Assembly: GCF_016107525.1 (NCBI RefSeq)
Contig: NZ_JABASR010000006.1
Coordinates: 62,001-126,000 of the forward strand
Source: Psychrobacter aquimaris
GTDB taxonomy: Bacteria; Pseudomonadota; Gammaproteobacteria; Pseudomonadales; Moraxellaceae
DNA: 64,000 nt
Direction of reading: 5' to 3'
Shown: positions 1 to 7,382 of the stretch, piece after piece
Numbering within the stretch: the stretch's first letter is position 1
Layout of the letters: the number at the start of each line of letters is the position of its first letter
Program-made: the position numbers and the translations under genes
The notes under the pieces: model-generated
What the model saw: only the letters and a program-made list of their open reading frames with translations
What the model was told of the DNA's origin: nothing
The model's database searches: none

Positions 1-1
1 C

Positions 2-163
2 TTAGTCGAACGTCCTTATCCGTTTGCTACGTTAGAAAAGCTGTGGCAATTGTCTAACTCAAAAGAAAAGTTTGATGCTGAGGTGATTGAGCCATGGCTG
101 GCAATTGAGTGTTTGGAGGAAAGTTGGAAAGTAATGCTTAGGAAGAAGATCTATAAAGGTTAA
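2..163 (+). CDS. C-terminal end of an unidentified protein (cut by window edge)
   Basis: An open frame enters from the left edge and ends at a TAA at 161-163, giving about 53 residues of a C-terminus rich in Glu, Lys and Trp (it contains PYPFATLEKLWQLSNSKEKF). I do not recognise the family. The next gene starts 6 bases after its stop on the same strand, so the two are probably co-transcribed. This paired arrangement is common for polymorphic toxin tails and immunity genes, but nothing seen here proves that role. Confidence 0.5.
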   Translation, partial: LVERPYPFATLEKLWQLSNSKEKFDAEVIEPWLAIECLEESWKVMLRKKIYKG

Positions 164-169
164 AAGACA

Positions 170-634
170 ATGAAAAACATAAGTAATTGGAAGTTTAAAA
201 AATGGGTAAATTGGATTGAAAATTCCCCTTCCGATATGCCTACTGATATTTGGAATTATATTAATTTAGAAATTTATCCTGAAGATATAGAGATAATATC
301 AACAATCTTGTTGCCAGTTACTTTTGAATATAAAGGAATTATTTTACTCAATATCGAAGGTATCTACGAGAAAGAAATCAGTGAGATGTATGATAAAGGT
401 TTGCCAAACATGGCTAGCAAAGTTGAAGCTCAGGAAAGTATGAACAGATTAGTGGTAGACGATGTTTTCTTTAATACAGCTGATAGATCTAGTAATGAAA
501 CAATAATGAATGTGGCAGAGCTTATAAAGCATAATTGGGAGTATCATCTGATGAAAAAATATCCTAATAGACATTTCATAGTTGAGATTGTAGGGGAAAG
601 TTTTTATCCTGTAGTAACCTTCTATGAGCCGTGA
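170..634 (+). CDS. Hypothetical protein, 154 aa, possibly immunity-type
   Basis: A small, soluble, acidic protein without signal peptide or membrane segment and with no motif I recognise. The ATG at 170 has an AAAGG about 10 bases upstream and follows the previous stop by 6 bases, so translation may be coupled. The coding sequence is clearly more AT-rich than the amidase gene 0.5 kb downstream, as expected for an acquired accessory gene. Size, composition and position behind another short-spaced ORF would fit an immunity protein; that is inference only. It converges with the minus-strand gene ending at 661. Confidence 0.55.
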   Translation: MKNISNWKFKKWVNWIENSPSDMPTDIWNYINLEIYPEDIEIISTILLPVTFEYKGIILLNIEGIYEKEISEMYDKGLPNMASKVEAQESMNRLVVDDVFFNTADRSSNETIMNVAELIKHNWEYHLMKKYPNRHFIVEIVGESFYPVVTFYEP

Positions 635-660
635 CAATAGAACTGTTTATTATTCTATCT

Positions 661-1089
661 TTAAACAGGCTCAATTCTAATAGCATCTAAAAAAACATAT
701 TGATAATTTTCGATAATTTTAACCATTTTTTTATCAATATTGCTAACTAGCAATGGGACAGAAGGCTTAGCTACTAAACTATAATATGGCTGAGTTAAAT
801 CATCAGTATCATATACATATAGCCCTTTTTTTGTATAAAAAATAAATTCCTCAAGATTAGTATTATTAACAAATACATCTTGCTGTTCTATACAAAAACT
901 ACCAATGCTACCATTGTCTTCTAGACGGTTAAAATAGTCATAACAGTTCTCATAATTTTGCTCTTTTAGAATATTATTGACCAAAACCGAGGTCGTACCA
1001 TTGCTAAAGAATGTGGCTAATTTACCTTCCTTATCAGAAGCAAACCAAGTTAAATCCCAGCAATCTAAGCTCTCTATACTTATAGACAT
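661..1089 (-). CDS. Hypothetical protein, 142 aa
   Basis: Unrecognised, soluble and acidic, with no signal peptide or membrane segment. It is AT-rich like its convergent neighbour, from whose stop it is separated by 26 bases. The sequence alternates short beta-like hydrophobic stretches with many Asn, Asp and Tyr residues, a look common in immunity proteins and SUKH-like proteins, but no diagnostic motif is visible. The frame is clean for its whole length and opens with ATG at 1089. Together with the two ORFs to its left it forms an AT-rich islet before the amidase gene. Confidence 0.5.
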   Translation of the reverse strand: MSISIESLDCWDLTWFASDKEGKLATFFSNGTTSVLVNNILKEQNYENCYDYFNRLEDNGSIGSFCIEQQDVFVNNTNLEEFIFYTKKGLYVYDTDDLTQPYYSLVAKPSVPLLVSNIDKKMVKIIENYQYVFLDAIRIEPV

Positions 1090-1193
1090 AATTGAATCCG
1101 GTTCACTAAATTAAAAGATAATCTTATAGCTATCAAATTTAATATAAGAAACTATAGCGTATTTTATATTATCATTCCTAAACAGAGCATTTC

Positions 1194-2069
1194 ATGGTAA
1201 AAAACATATTCTTAGCACTTGGCTTAGCCCTGCCTTTGATTGGCTGTGTGACCACGACCTCACCAGTGGCAACGACCAAAAACTACAGCGTCGACAGCGA
1301 CACCTATCAATCGACTGGCAAAAGCCAGCGCATCAAAACCATCGTCCTGCACTATACGGTCTCAGACAATGAGCGCTCAATCAAAACATTGACCACTGGC
1401 AATGTGAGCGCGCACTATCTCGTGTTAGATAATGACGACGATAAAATTTATAACCTTGTACCAGAATCTGATCGTGCATGGCATGCAGGCGACGGTGGCT
1501 TTTCAGGTAGAACTATCCTCAACGATACTTCTATCGGCATCGAAATCGTCAACGCAGGGATTAAACCTGAATATCGAGACGCACTAAAGAATGGCAATAT
1601 GGATTACCATCCTTATGAGCATTATGTTGCATTTGATGAATTGCAGATTAAAAAGGTCGCACAACTGGTACAAGATATCGCCAGACGCTATGACATCTCA
1701 CCCAAAAATATCATCGGTCATGCAGATATGGCACCCTCGCGCAAGATAGACCCGGGTGCAAAATTTCCGTGGGAGCGACTATATTTCGATTACGGTATCG
1801 GCGCTTGGTATGATGAAGCGGACAAGCAAGAAATTATGAATCGGCGTACCTTGGTCGCGCCAAGCGTGCAGGAGATCAAGCAAGCCTTTCGCAAGTATGG
1901 TTATCAAATCAATAATAGCGACGAGTGGGACAAGCCCAGCCGTGATGTGATTTATGCGTTTCAATTGCATTTCAGACCGCAGCAGCCAACCGGTAATATG
2001 GATAGCGAGACCTATGCGATATTGCAAGCGCTAAATATGAAGTATGCTGGTCGGGATGATTTCTACTAA
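1194..2069 (+). CDS. amiD: N-acetylmuramoyl-L-alanine amidase, lipoprotein (AmiD-like)
   Basis: A predicted outer-membrane lipoprotein that cleaves the lactyl-L-alanine bond of peptidoglycan or muropeptides. A lipobox L-I-G-C places the acylated cysteine at residue 18 after a short basic and hydrophobic leader. The Amidase_2 (AmpD-type) zinc domain follows: LHYTVSDNERS carries the first His, HYLVLDND and AWHAG are typical core strands, and GHADMAPSRKIDPG carries the last zinc His and the catalytic Lys and Asp context. The last 70 residues or so resemble a PG_binding_1 domain (AFQLHFRPQQPTG). This domain order is that of E. coli AmiD rather than cytosolic AmpD. It is a single gene, with no tight neighbour on either side. 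Confidence 0.9.
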   Translation: MVKNIFLALGLALPLIGCVTTTSPVATTKNYSVDSDTYQSTGKSQRIKTIVLHYTVSDNERSIKTLTTGNVSAHYLVLDNDDDKIYNLVPESDRAWHAGDGGFSGRTILNDTSIGIEIVNAGIKPEYRDALKNGNMDYHPYEHYVAFDELQIKKVAQLVQDIARRYDISPKNIIGHADMAPSRKIDPGAKFPWERLYFDYGIGAWYDEADKQEIMNRRTLVAPSVQEIKQAFRKYGYQINNSDEWDKPSRDVIYAFQLHFRPQQPTGNMDSETYAILQALNMKYAGRDDFY

Positions 2070-2132
2070 AATTAGGTATTAGCCATTAACAACCAACAAT
2101 CTATCCATAACAACAATGAAAAAGGACATATT

Positions 2133-2879
2133 ATGAGCACTCTATTTAGCGTCAATTTGAATAAACTCGCCTTAATCAGAAACTCTCGTGGCACAGATTA
2201 TCCCAATCTGCTGTACTTTGTGAAGAAGTTGATTGATCTGGGTGTCAAAGGCTTTACTGTGCATCCGCGACCTGATGAGCGTCATATCAGATACCAAGAT
2301 GTCTATGATATAAGTGCCTTTTTAAAAGATTATGAAGACATCGAGTTCAATATCGAGGGCAACCCGAACGAGCAGTTTTTATCGCTGATTCGCGAAGTCA
2401 AACCGCATCAATGCACCCTCGTACCCGACAGCGAAGACCAACTGACCTCCGATCATGGTTTCGATATCATTAAGCATAAAGATATGCTGTCAGCATTGAG
2501 TCGTGAGTTGCAAGGTTTTGGCACACGCTGCGCGGTATTTATCGATCCTGATATCGAGCAAATCAAAGCGGTCATCGATAGCGACGTACAAACGATAGAG
2601 ATATATACCGAAGAATGGGCGCGCGCCTACAGTAATGGTAAGAACGACGACAATATGAATGTCGATGAGGTCAAGCAACGCTTTAGCGACTGTATTAACC
2701 TCGCCAGTGACAACGGCATTCGCGTCAATGCCGGTCATGATTTGAATTTAGAAAATTTAGCCCAATTGCTCAGTCTTGGTAATATTGCTGAGGTGTCTAT
2801 CGGTCATGCATTTACGATTGAATCACTAGAGCAAGGCATGGATAATGTGGTGCGTCAGTATTTGACGATTTGTGCTTAA
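2133..2879 (+). CDS. pdxJ: Pyridoxine 5'-phosphate synthase, Bacteroidota-like variant
   Basis: PdxJ condenses 1-deoxy-D-xylulose 5-phosphate with 3-amino-2-oxopropyl phosphate to pyridoxine 5'-phosphate in the DXP-dependent vitamin B6 route. The 248-residue TIM barrel keeps His44 and Arg46 in TVHPRPDERHI, Glu75 in FNIEGNP, His202 in VNAGHDL and the SIGHA phosphate loop. It differs from E. coli at the N-terminal strand: VNIDHIATLR is here VNLNKLALIR, so Asp11-His12 becomes Asn10-Lys11, and EIHTG becomes EIYTE. These changes match what I recall of PdxJ from Bacteroidota, so the gene may be active but of a different clade. An AAAGGA precedes the ATG. Kbl, a PLP enzyme, is encoded 100 bases downstream on the same strand. 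Confidence 0.85.
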   Translation: MSTLFSVNLNKLALIRNSRGTDYPNLLYFVKKLIDLGVKGFTVHPRPDERHIRYQDVYDISAFLKDYEDIEFNIEGNPNEQFLSLIREVKPHQCTLVPDSEDQLTSDHGFDIIKHKDMLSALSRELQGFGTRCAVFIDPDIEQIKAVIDSDVQTIEIYTEEWARAYSNGKNDDNMNVDEVKQRFSDCINLASDNGIRVNAGHDLNLENLAQLLSLGNIAEVSIGHAFTIESLEQGMDNVVRQYLTICA

Positions 2880-2978
2880 CTCGCATTAATAAGCAAATAA
2901 TTTGGTCTTATCTACATTGCTAATATCTACATCATCAAGCAGACTCTAATATCTAATAATAGTAAAAAAGGAATCTTT

Positions 2979-4169
2979 ATGTATCAAGCCTTTCAAAAAC
3001 ACCTACAACAAGAAATCAGCGATATCCGCGCGGCAGGCCTGTATAAAAATGAGCGCGTTATTACCTCTCCGCAAGATGCGCTCATCACGATCGCCGACGG
3101 CCGTGAAATGCTGAACTTCTGTGCCAATAATTACCTTAGATTGTCTGACCATCCTGAGATTAAAAAAGCAGCTACCGAGGCCATTGAAGACTCAGGTTAT
3201 GGCATGTCATCGGTACGTTTTATTTGTGGTACGCAAGATTTGCACAAGCAATTAGAGGCGGCGATTTCTCAGTTTTTTAATACCGAAGATACGATTCTTT
3301 ATGCGGCCTGTTTCGATGCCAATGGCGGTGTCTTTGAGCCACTGCTGACCGCCGAAGATGCCATTATTTCTGATTCGTTAAACCATGCCTCAATCATCGA
3401 TGGTGTGCGCCTGTGTAAAGCCGCGCGTTATCGCTATGCCAATGCGGATATGCAAGATTTAGAGACTCAGCTACAAGCGGCACAAGCACAGCGTTTTCGT
3501 TTGATTGTCACCGATGCCGTGTTTTCAATGGATGGTAATGTGGCGCCGATGGATGAGATTTATGCGTTGGCACAAAAATATGATGCCATGATCATGATTG
3601 ACGAGTGTCATTCAGCAGGCGTCGTCGGTCGCACGGGTGGCGGCGTGACTGAATTGTTTGATCTACGTGGTGATATTGAGCTGATCACAGGTACCTTGGG
3701 CAAGGCATTTGGCGGTGCGATTGGCGGCTTTACGACGGGTAAAAAAGAAATGGTTGAGATGTTGCGTCAACGCTCACGCCCGTATCTGTTTTCAAACTCT
3801 ATTCCGCCCATGATCGCGGCCGCTGGGTTAAAAGCGTTTGAGATGCTAGCGCAAGACAATACGCTACAAGACCAATTGCATGAAAATACCGCCTATTTTG
3901 TGAAGCAAATGCAAGATGCCGGCTTTGATATCAAGCCCACCGAATCGGCAATCTGTGCGGTGATGCTTTATGACGCCAATGTCTCGCAGCAAATGGCAGA
4001 GGCGCTGCTTGAAGAAGGCATTTATGTGATTGGCTTCTTCTACCCTGTCGTACCCAAAGACGAAGCTCGCATTCGTGTCCAGCTCTCTGCCGCCCATACT
4101 CGCGAGCAGCTAGACCAGTGTATCGCCGCCTTTACCAAAGTCGCTAAGCAAATGAAAGTGATTGATTAA
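2979..4169 (+). CDS. kbl: Glycine C-acetyltransferase (2-amino-3-ketobutyrate CoA ligase)
   Basis: A PLP-dependent fold-type I enzyme of the alpha-oxoamine synthase family. It splits 2-amino-3-ketobutyrate with CoA into glycine and acetyl-CoA, the second step of threonine catabolism. Its 396 residues match the family length. Visible motifs are NFCANNYLRL near the N-terminus, DSLNHASIIDG, the cofactor-binding DECHSAGVVG, and the PLP-lysine motif TLGKAFGG around residue 245. An AAAAAGGA lies just upstream of the ATG. tdh follows after 63 bases and makes the substrate, so the pair forms the classical kbl-tdh operon. Confidence 0.96.
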   Translation: MYQAFQKHLQQEISDIRAAGLYKNERVITSPQDALITIADGREMLNFCANNYLRLSDHPEIKKAATEAIEDSGYGMSSVRFICGTQDLHKQLEAAISQFFNTEDTILYAACFDANGGVFEPLLTAEDAIISDSLNHASIIDGVRLCKAARYRYANADMQDLETQLQAAQAQRFRLIVTDAVFSMDGNVAPMDEIYALAQKYDAMIMIDECHSAGVVGRTGGGVTELFDLRGDIELITGTLGKAFGGAIGGFTTGKKEMVEMLRQRSRPYLFSNSIPPMIAAAGLKAFEMLAQDNTLQDQLHENTAYFVKQMQDAGFDIKPTESAICAVMLYDANVSQQMAEALLEEGIYVIGFFYPVVPKDEARIRVQLSAAHTREQLDQCIAAFTKVAKQMKVID

Positions 4170-4232
4170 GCATGGTTCGGTATTTATCTAGATTCAACAA
4201 TAAAATGCAACACCGTTAAATAAGAGAAAAGT

Positions 4233-5258
4233 ATGAAAGCACTGGTTAAAGCCCATGACAAAAAAGGCATCTGGATGCAAGACGTGCCAGAACCGACCGT
4301 CGGCATCAATGACGTAAAAATTAAAATTAAAAAGACCGCCATTTGTGGGACAGATTTGCACATTTATAAGTGGGATGAATGGTCACAAAATACCATCAAG
4401 ACGCCGATGATTATCGGACATGAATACGTCGGTGTCATTAGTGAAATGGGTGATGGCGTCAAGCATCTTGAAGTGGGTGACCGCGTCACAGGCGAAGGCC
4501 ATATCGCTTGCGGACATTGCCGCAACTGTCGCCGTGGTAAGCTACATGTGTGCGAAAACACCATAGGCGTGGGCGTTGACCGCGATGGCGCGTTTGCCGA
4601 ATATTTGGTGATACCTGCCGATAATGTCATCAAACTCGATGAGCGTATCAGCGATGAGATGGCCGCCATTATGGACCCCTTTGGCAATGCCACTCATACC
4701 GCCTTATCCTTTCCGGTACTTGGTGAAGATGTGCTGATTACGGGTGCAGGGCTGATTGGGTCAATGGCAACCGCAATTTGCCGCTTTGCTGGGGCGCGTA
4801 ATATTGTGGTCAGCGATATCAGCGATTATCGCCTAGAGCTTGCCAAAAAAATGGGCGCGACGATGACCATCAACCCAGCCAAAGGCGAAACCATCGAAGG
4901 CGCTATCGATACGTTAAAAATGCACGGCTTTGATATTGGGCTTGAGATGTCAGGCTCGCCTCAAGCCTTTGATTCGATGATTACTAACATGTATAACGGC
5001 TCTAAAATTGCTCTGTTGGGTATTTTACCTAACACCACCACGGTGGATTGGAGCAAGATTATCTTTAAGGCGTTAACCCTAAAAGGCATCTATGGGCGTG
5101 AGATGTGGGAGACGTGGTATCAGATGGAGCAAATGCTGATTAGCGGTATTGATCTATCGCCAATCATTACCCATCGCATGCACATCGATGACTTTCAAGA
5201 AGGCTTTGATATCATGGAAAGTGGACAATGCGGTAAGGTGATTTTAAGCTGGGATTGA
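4233..5258 (+). CDS. tdh: L-threonine 3-dehydrogenase
   Basis: A zinc-dependent medium-chain dehydrogenase that oxidises L-threonine to 2-amino-3-ketobutyrate with NAD+, feeding Kbl. The 341 residues equal the E. coli length. The catalytic zinc site shows ICGTDLHIY and GHEYVG. The structural zinc loop shows the four cysteines of [15 protein letters not shown]. The Rossmann motif is GAGLIGSMA. The ATG is preceded by AAGAGAAA. A strong intrinsic terminator lies 58 bases after the stop, so transcription of kbl-tdh probably ends here. Confidence 0.96.
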   Translation: MKALVKAHDKKGIWMQDVPEPTVGINDVKIKIKKTAICGTDLHIYKWDEWSQNTIKTPMIIGHEYVGVISEMGDGVKHLEVGDRVTGEGHIACGHCRNCRRGKLHVCENTIGVGVDRDGAFAEYLVIPADNVIKLDERISDEMAAIMDPFGNATHTALSFPVLGEDVLITGAGLIGSMATAICRFAGARNIVVSDISDYRLELAKKMGATMTINPAKGETIEGAIDTLKMHGFDIGLEMSGSPQAFDSMITNMYNGSKIALLGILPNTTTVDWSKIIFKALTLKGIYGREMWETWYQMEQMLISGIDLSPIITHRMHIDDFQEGFDIMESGQCGKVILSWD

Positions 5259-5315
5259 TTTTGGCGATTCAGTATTTAAGAAGTCGTGGCTAGCTTTTAA
5301 ATTATCACAACTCGT

Positions 5316-5348
5316 AAAACGGCGCTGATTTCAGTGCCGTTTTTTTTG
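5316..5348 (+). terminator. Intrinsic terminator of kbl-tdh
   Basis: The arms ACGGC-G-CTGA and TCAG-T-GCCGT pair around a two-base loop and are followed by eight T. It separates tdh from the AT-rich two-gene unit beginning at 5524. Confidence 0.85.
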
Positions 5349-5466
5349 GATATTTAAAAGTGATAAGATTCATGAGTTGATTGCTGAAGTGTGAAGAGCG
5401 TTTAGAGGATGAGTAATTTTGATTAAATCACTCTGTATAAAAAAATGATCTTAATCGATATTTTTA

Positions 5467-5496
5467 TTTTTTAACACATCATATGATGTTATAATT
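5467..5496 (+). promoter_or_regulatory. Promoter with a perfect 14-bp palindromic operator
   Basis: ACATCATATGATGT at 5476-5489 is a perfect palindrome that abuts a consensus -10 box TATAAT at 5490-5495. It therefore occupies the spacer between -35 and -10, where a bound repressor would block RNA polymerase. The -35 region is only a weak T-rich stretch near 5467-5472. The second gene of the unit encodes an N-terminal helix-turn-helix, so autoregulation through this site is the simplest reading. Confidence 0.5.
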
Positions 5497-5523
5497 TATA
5501 AAAATTACATGGATGAAACTAAT

Positions 5524-6231
5524 ATGTACCAAGCACCACAGTATGAAATCTTCAGCGACCTAGATAGCCGCAACACAGATGGTGAGCTTATAAACAATAG
5601 CGAAGCTGTGGAAATTTTGAAGAATAAATTCGGTTTTACTCCTCAAGTCATTTTTGATGCTATTCAGAAAGCTGATCAAAATTTCAATATGAAAACTAAG
5701 GTAAACTGTGCAAGCGGTATAGCGCGTTGGGGTGACATTGGGGAAAACATAGCCCTACAATTAATTTCTAACGAAATCGAATTTAGCCGAGGTCAAGGAC
5801 AACCTACATTAACCATCGTTGATAACAATATTCAAATTATTATCATGTCCAGTAATGACGCTTTAGGTAATATGAATTTGCCGATTTCCTCCAACTGTTC
5901 AAAAGGTATTGAGACGAAACACAAAATTGATATAAATAAATATAGAAATATGACTAGCGAGAAACTAGAAACTTGGGTTCTATATTATCCTTCAAGAAAA
6001 CACGAAATTTATCAGGATGATGCTCCAAGTCTAATTTATGAACTTGCAAGACCAATGTCTTATATAGTAATGGATGATGGAAAAATTTTTCCAACTGACC
6101 ATGATTGTAGATTGATGTTTTCTTCAGATTCAGAAAATGAGGTTCAGTCATATATGAGTGAGTTTGCTGATGAATCAGTGAACGAGGACTCGTTTGAAAT
6201 TGGGTATAAAAATGCGAGCAATGAAGAGTAA
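5524..6231 (+). CDS. Hypothetical protein paired with an HTH-ImmA regulator
   Basis: I do not recognise this acidic protein of about 235 residues; no signal peptide, membrane segment or catalytic motif is evident. An in-frame ATG at 5509 also exists. It lies only 13 bases after the -10 box, which would leave almost no leader, so 5524 with a GGATGA upstream is preferred. The next gene starts before this one stops (overlap between 11 and 38 bases depending on its start), implying coupled translation and a joint function. AT-rich composition sets the pair apart from tdh and purL. It could be a toxin, an effector, or the target of the peptidase encoded downstream. Confidence 0.6.
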   Translation: MYQAPQYEIFSDLDSRNTDGELINNSEAVEILKNKFGFTPQVIFDAIQKADQNFNMKTKVNCASGIARWGDIGENIALQLISNEIEFSRGQGQPTLTIVDNNIQIIIMSSNDALGNMNLPISSNCSKGIETKHKIDINKYRNMTSEKLETWVLYYPSRKHEIYQDDAPSLIYELARPMSYIVMDDGKIFPTDHDCRLMFSSDSENEVQSYMSEFADESVNEDSFEIGYKNASNEE

Positions 6232-7300
6232 CTTTGAATTCAATAAGCGCCGTCTAAAAATAGCTAAAGACTTAAAGGGGAAAACAAATAAAGATCTAGC
6301 AAATATATTGTCATGTACTGAAGCTACAATTTCAAATTATTTGAACGAGAATAAACCTTCAGTACCTGATTTCGAAAAAGTAGTTAAGTTAAGTGAGTCA
6401 TTAAACCTACCTTTTGACTTCTTTAACTCCACTTTCAAAACACAAGTAGTAGATGAGCAAATTTTCTTTCGTTCATATAGCCGTATAAAAGCTCAGTACA
6501 GAAACTCTGCACTTGCTTACAGTGAGTTTGCAATTCAAACCTTGGAGTATTTTGACAAAACAATATCTAATCTTCCCATTTTCCAAGGCTTCGATATTGA
6601 TACTTTGGTTAATGAGCCTGAAAAAGCTGCTTTAACACTTCGTGGCGATTGGCAATTAGGTATTCTACCGATTAAAAACATTATTGCCCTACTCGAATCA
6701 CATGGTATTGCAGTATTCCGTTTGCCAATGGAAGTAAAAGAAGTTGATGCATTCTCTTTTTATCATGATGGGCGACCTATAGTATTTTTGAATACAGCGA
6801 AGTCAGCAGAAAGAATGCGCTTCGATGCTGCGCATGAACTTGGTCACTTAGTTCTGCACAGTGATGATAAAAATGTACTTGAAAATATGAAGGACAAAGA
6901 GCACGAAGCTGATAGGTTTGCTTCCAGTTTTTTAATGCCGAAAGAAGCATTTGTAGTTATGGCTCCAAACAATCTAAATCTGCCGAATCTAATCAGCTAT
7001 AAAAAATACTGGAAAGTGTCTCTTGCGGCTATGAACTATAACTTACACACTAATGGATTATTAACTGATTGGCTTTATCGTTCTAATTGTATCGAGTTTA
7101 GTAAACAAGGATATAATAAGTTAGAACCTGAACCTATTGAACGTGAACGACCGATTCTACTTAATAAGATTATTAAGGTTCTCTTAGAAAAAGAAGGTAG
7201 GAATTTTTATGAGAATATTGATTTTGGCTATCAAATTTTAGATGATATAACGTTCAAGTTAATTAGTGAAAACACTAAGCCTAGACTGAAGTTACTCTAA
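6212..7300 (+). CDS. XRE-type HTH fused to ImmA/IrrE zinc metallopeptidase (COG2856)
   Basis: The N-terminus carries a helix-turn-helix of the XRE type (NKRRLKIAKDLKGKTNKDLA, then CTEATISNYL). A COG2856/IrrE-like domain follows with the zinc motif HELGH at residues 208-212 and the third ligand in HEADRFASSFLMP near residue 232. In this family the peptidase cleaves repressors or other partner proteins in response to a signal, as known for ImmA of ICEBs1 and IrrE of Deinococcus. Xre-COG2856 pairs have also been proposed as toxin-antitoxin-like modules. Possible starts are TTG 6194 (best Shine-Dalgarno, GAGGA), ATG 6212 and ATG 6221; all overlap the upstream gene. The C-terminal 90 residues are unassigned. 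Confidence 0.85.
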   Translation: MRAMKSNFEFNKRRLKIAKDLKGKTNKDLANILSCTEATISNYLNENKPSVPDFEKVVKLSESLNLPFDFFNSTFKTQVVDEQIFFRSYSRIKAQYRNSALAYSEFAIQTLEYFDKTISNLPIFQGFDIDTLVNEPEKAALTLRGDWQLGILPIKNIIALLESHGIAVFRLPMEVKEVDAFSFYHDGRPIVFLNTAKSAERMRFDAAHELGHLVLHSDDKNVLENMKDKEHEADRFASSFLMPKEAFVVMAPNNLNLPNLISYKKYWKVSLAAMNYNLHTNGLLTDWLYRSNCIEFSKQGYNKLEPEPIERERPILLNKIIKVLLEKEGRNFYENIDFGYQILDDITFKLISENTKPRLKLL

Positions 7301-7318
7301 AAGCATTATTCAAAACAC

Positions 7319-7351
7319 AAAAAAGGTGAGCTTTACGCCCACCTTTTTTTA
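7319..7351. terminator. Bidirectional terminator between the HTH-ImmA gene and purL
   Basis: An A-rich arm ending GGTG and a complementary CACC arm run into seven or more T, separated by a loop of about 12 bases. The A tract on one side and T tract on the other let it serve both convergent transcripts. Confidence 0.75.
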
Positions 7352-7382
7352 TGCTTACAACAATATTCTAAACGAACTTAGC

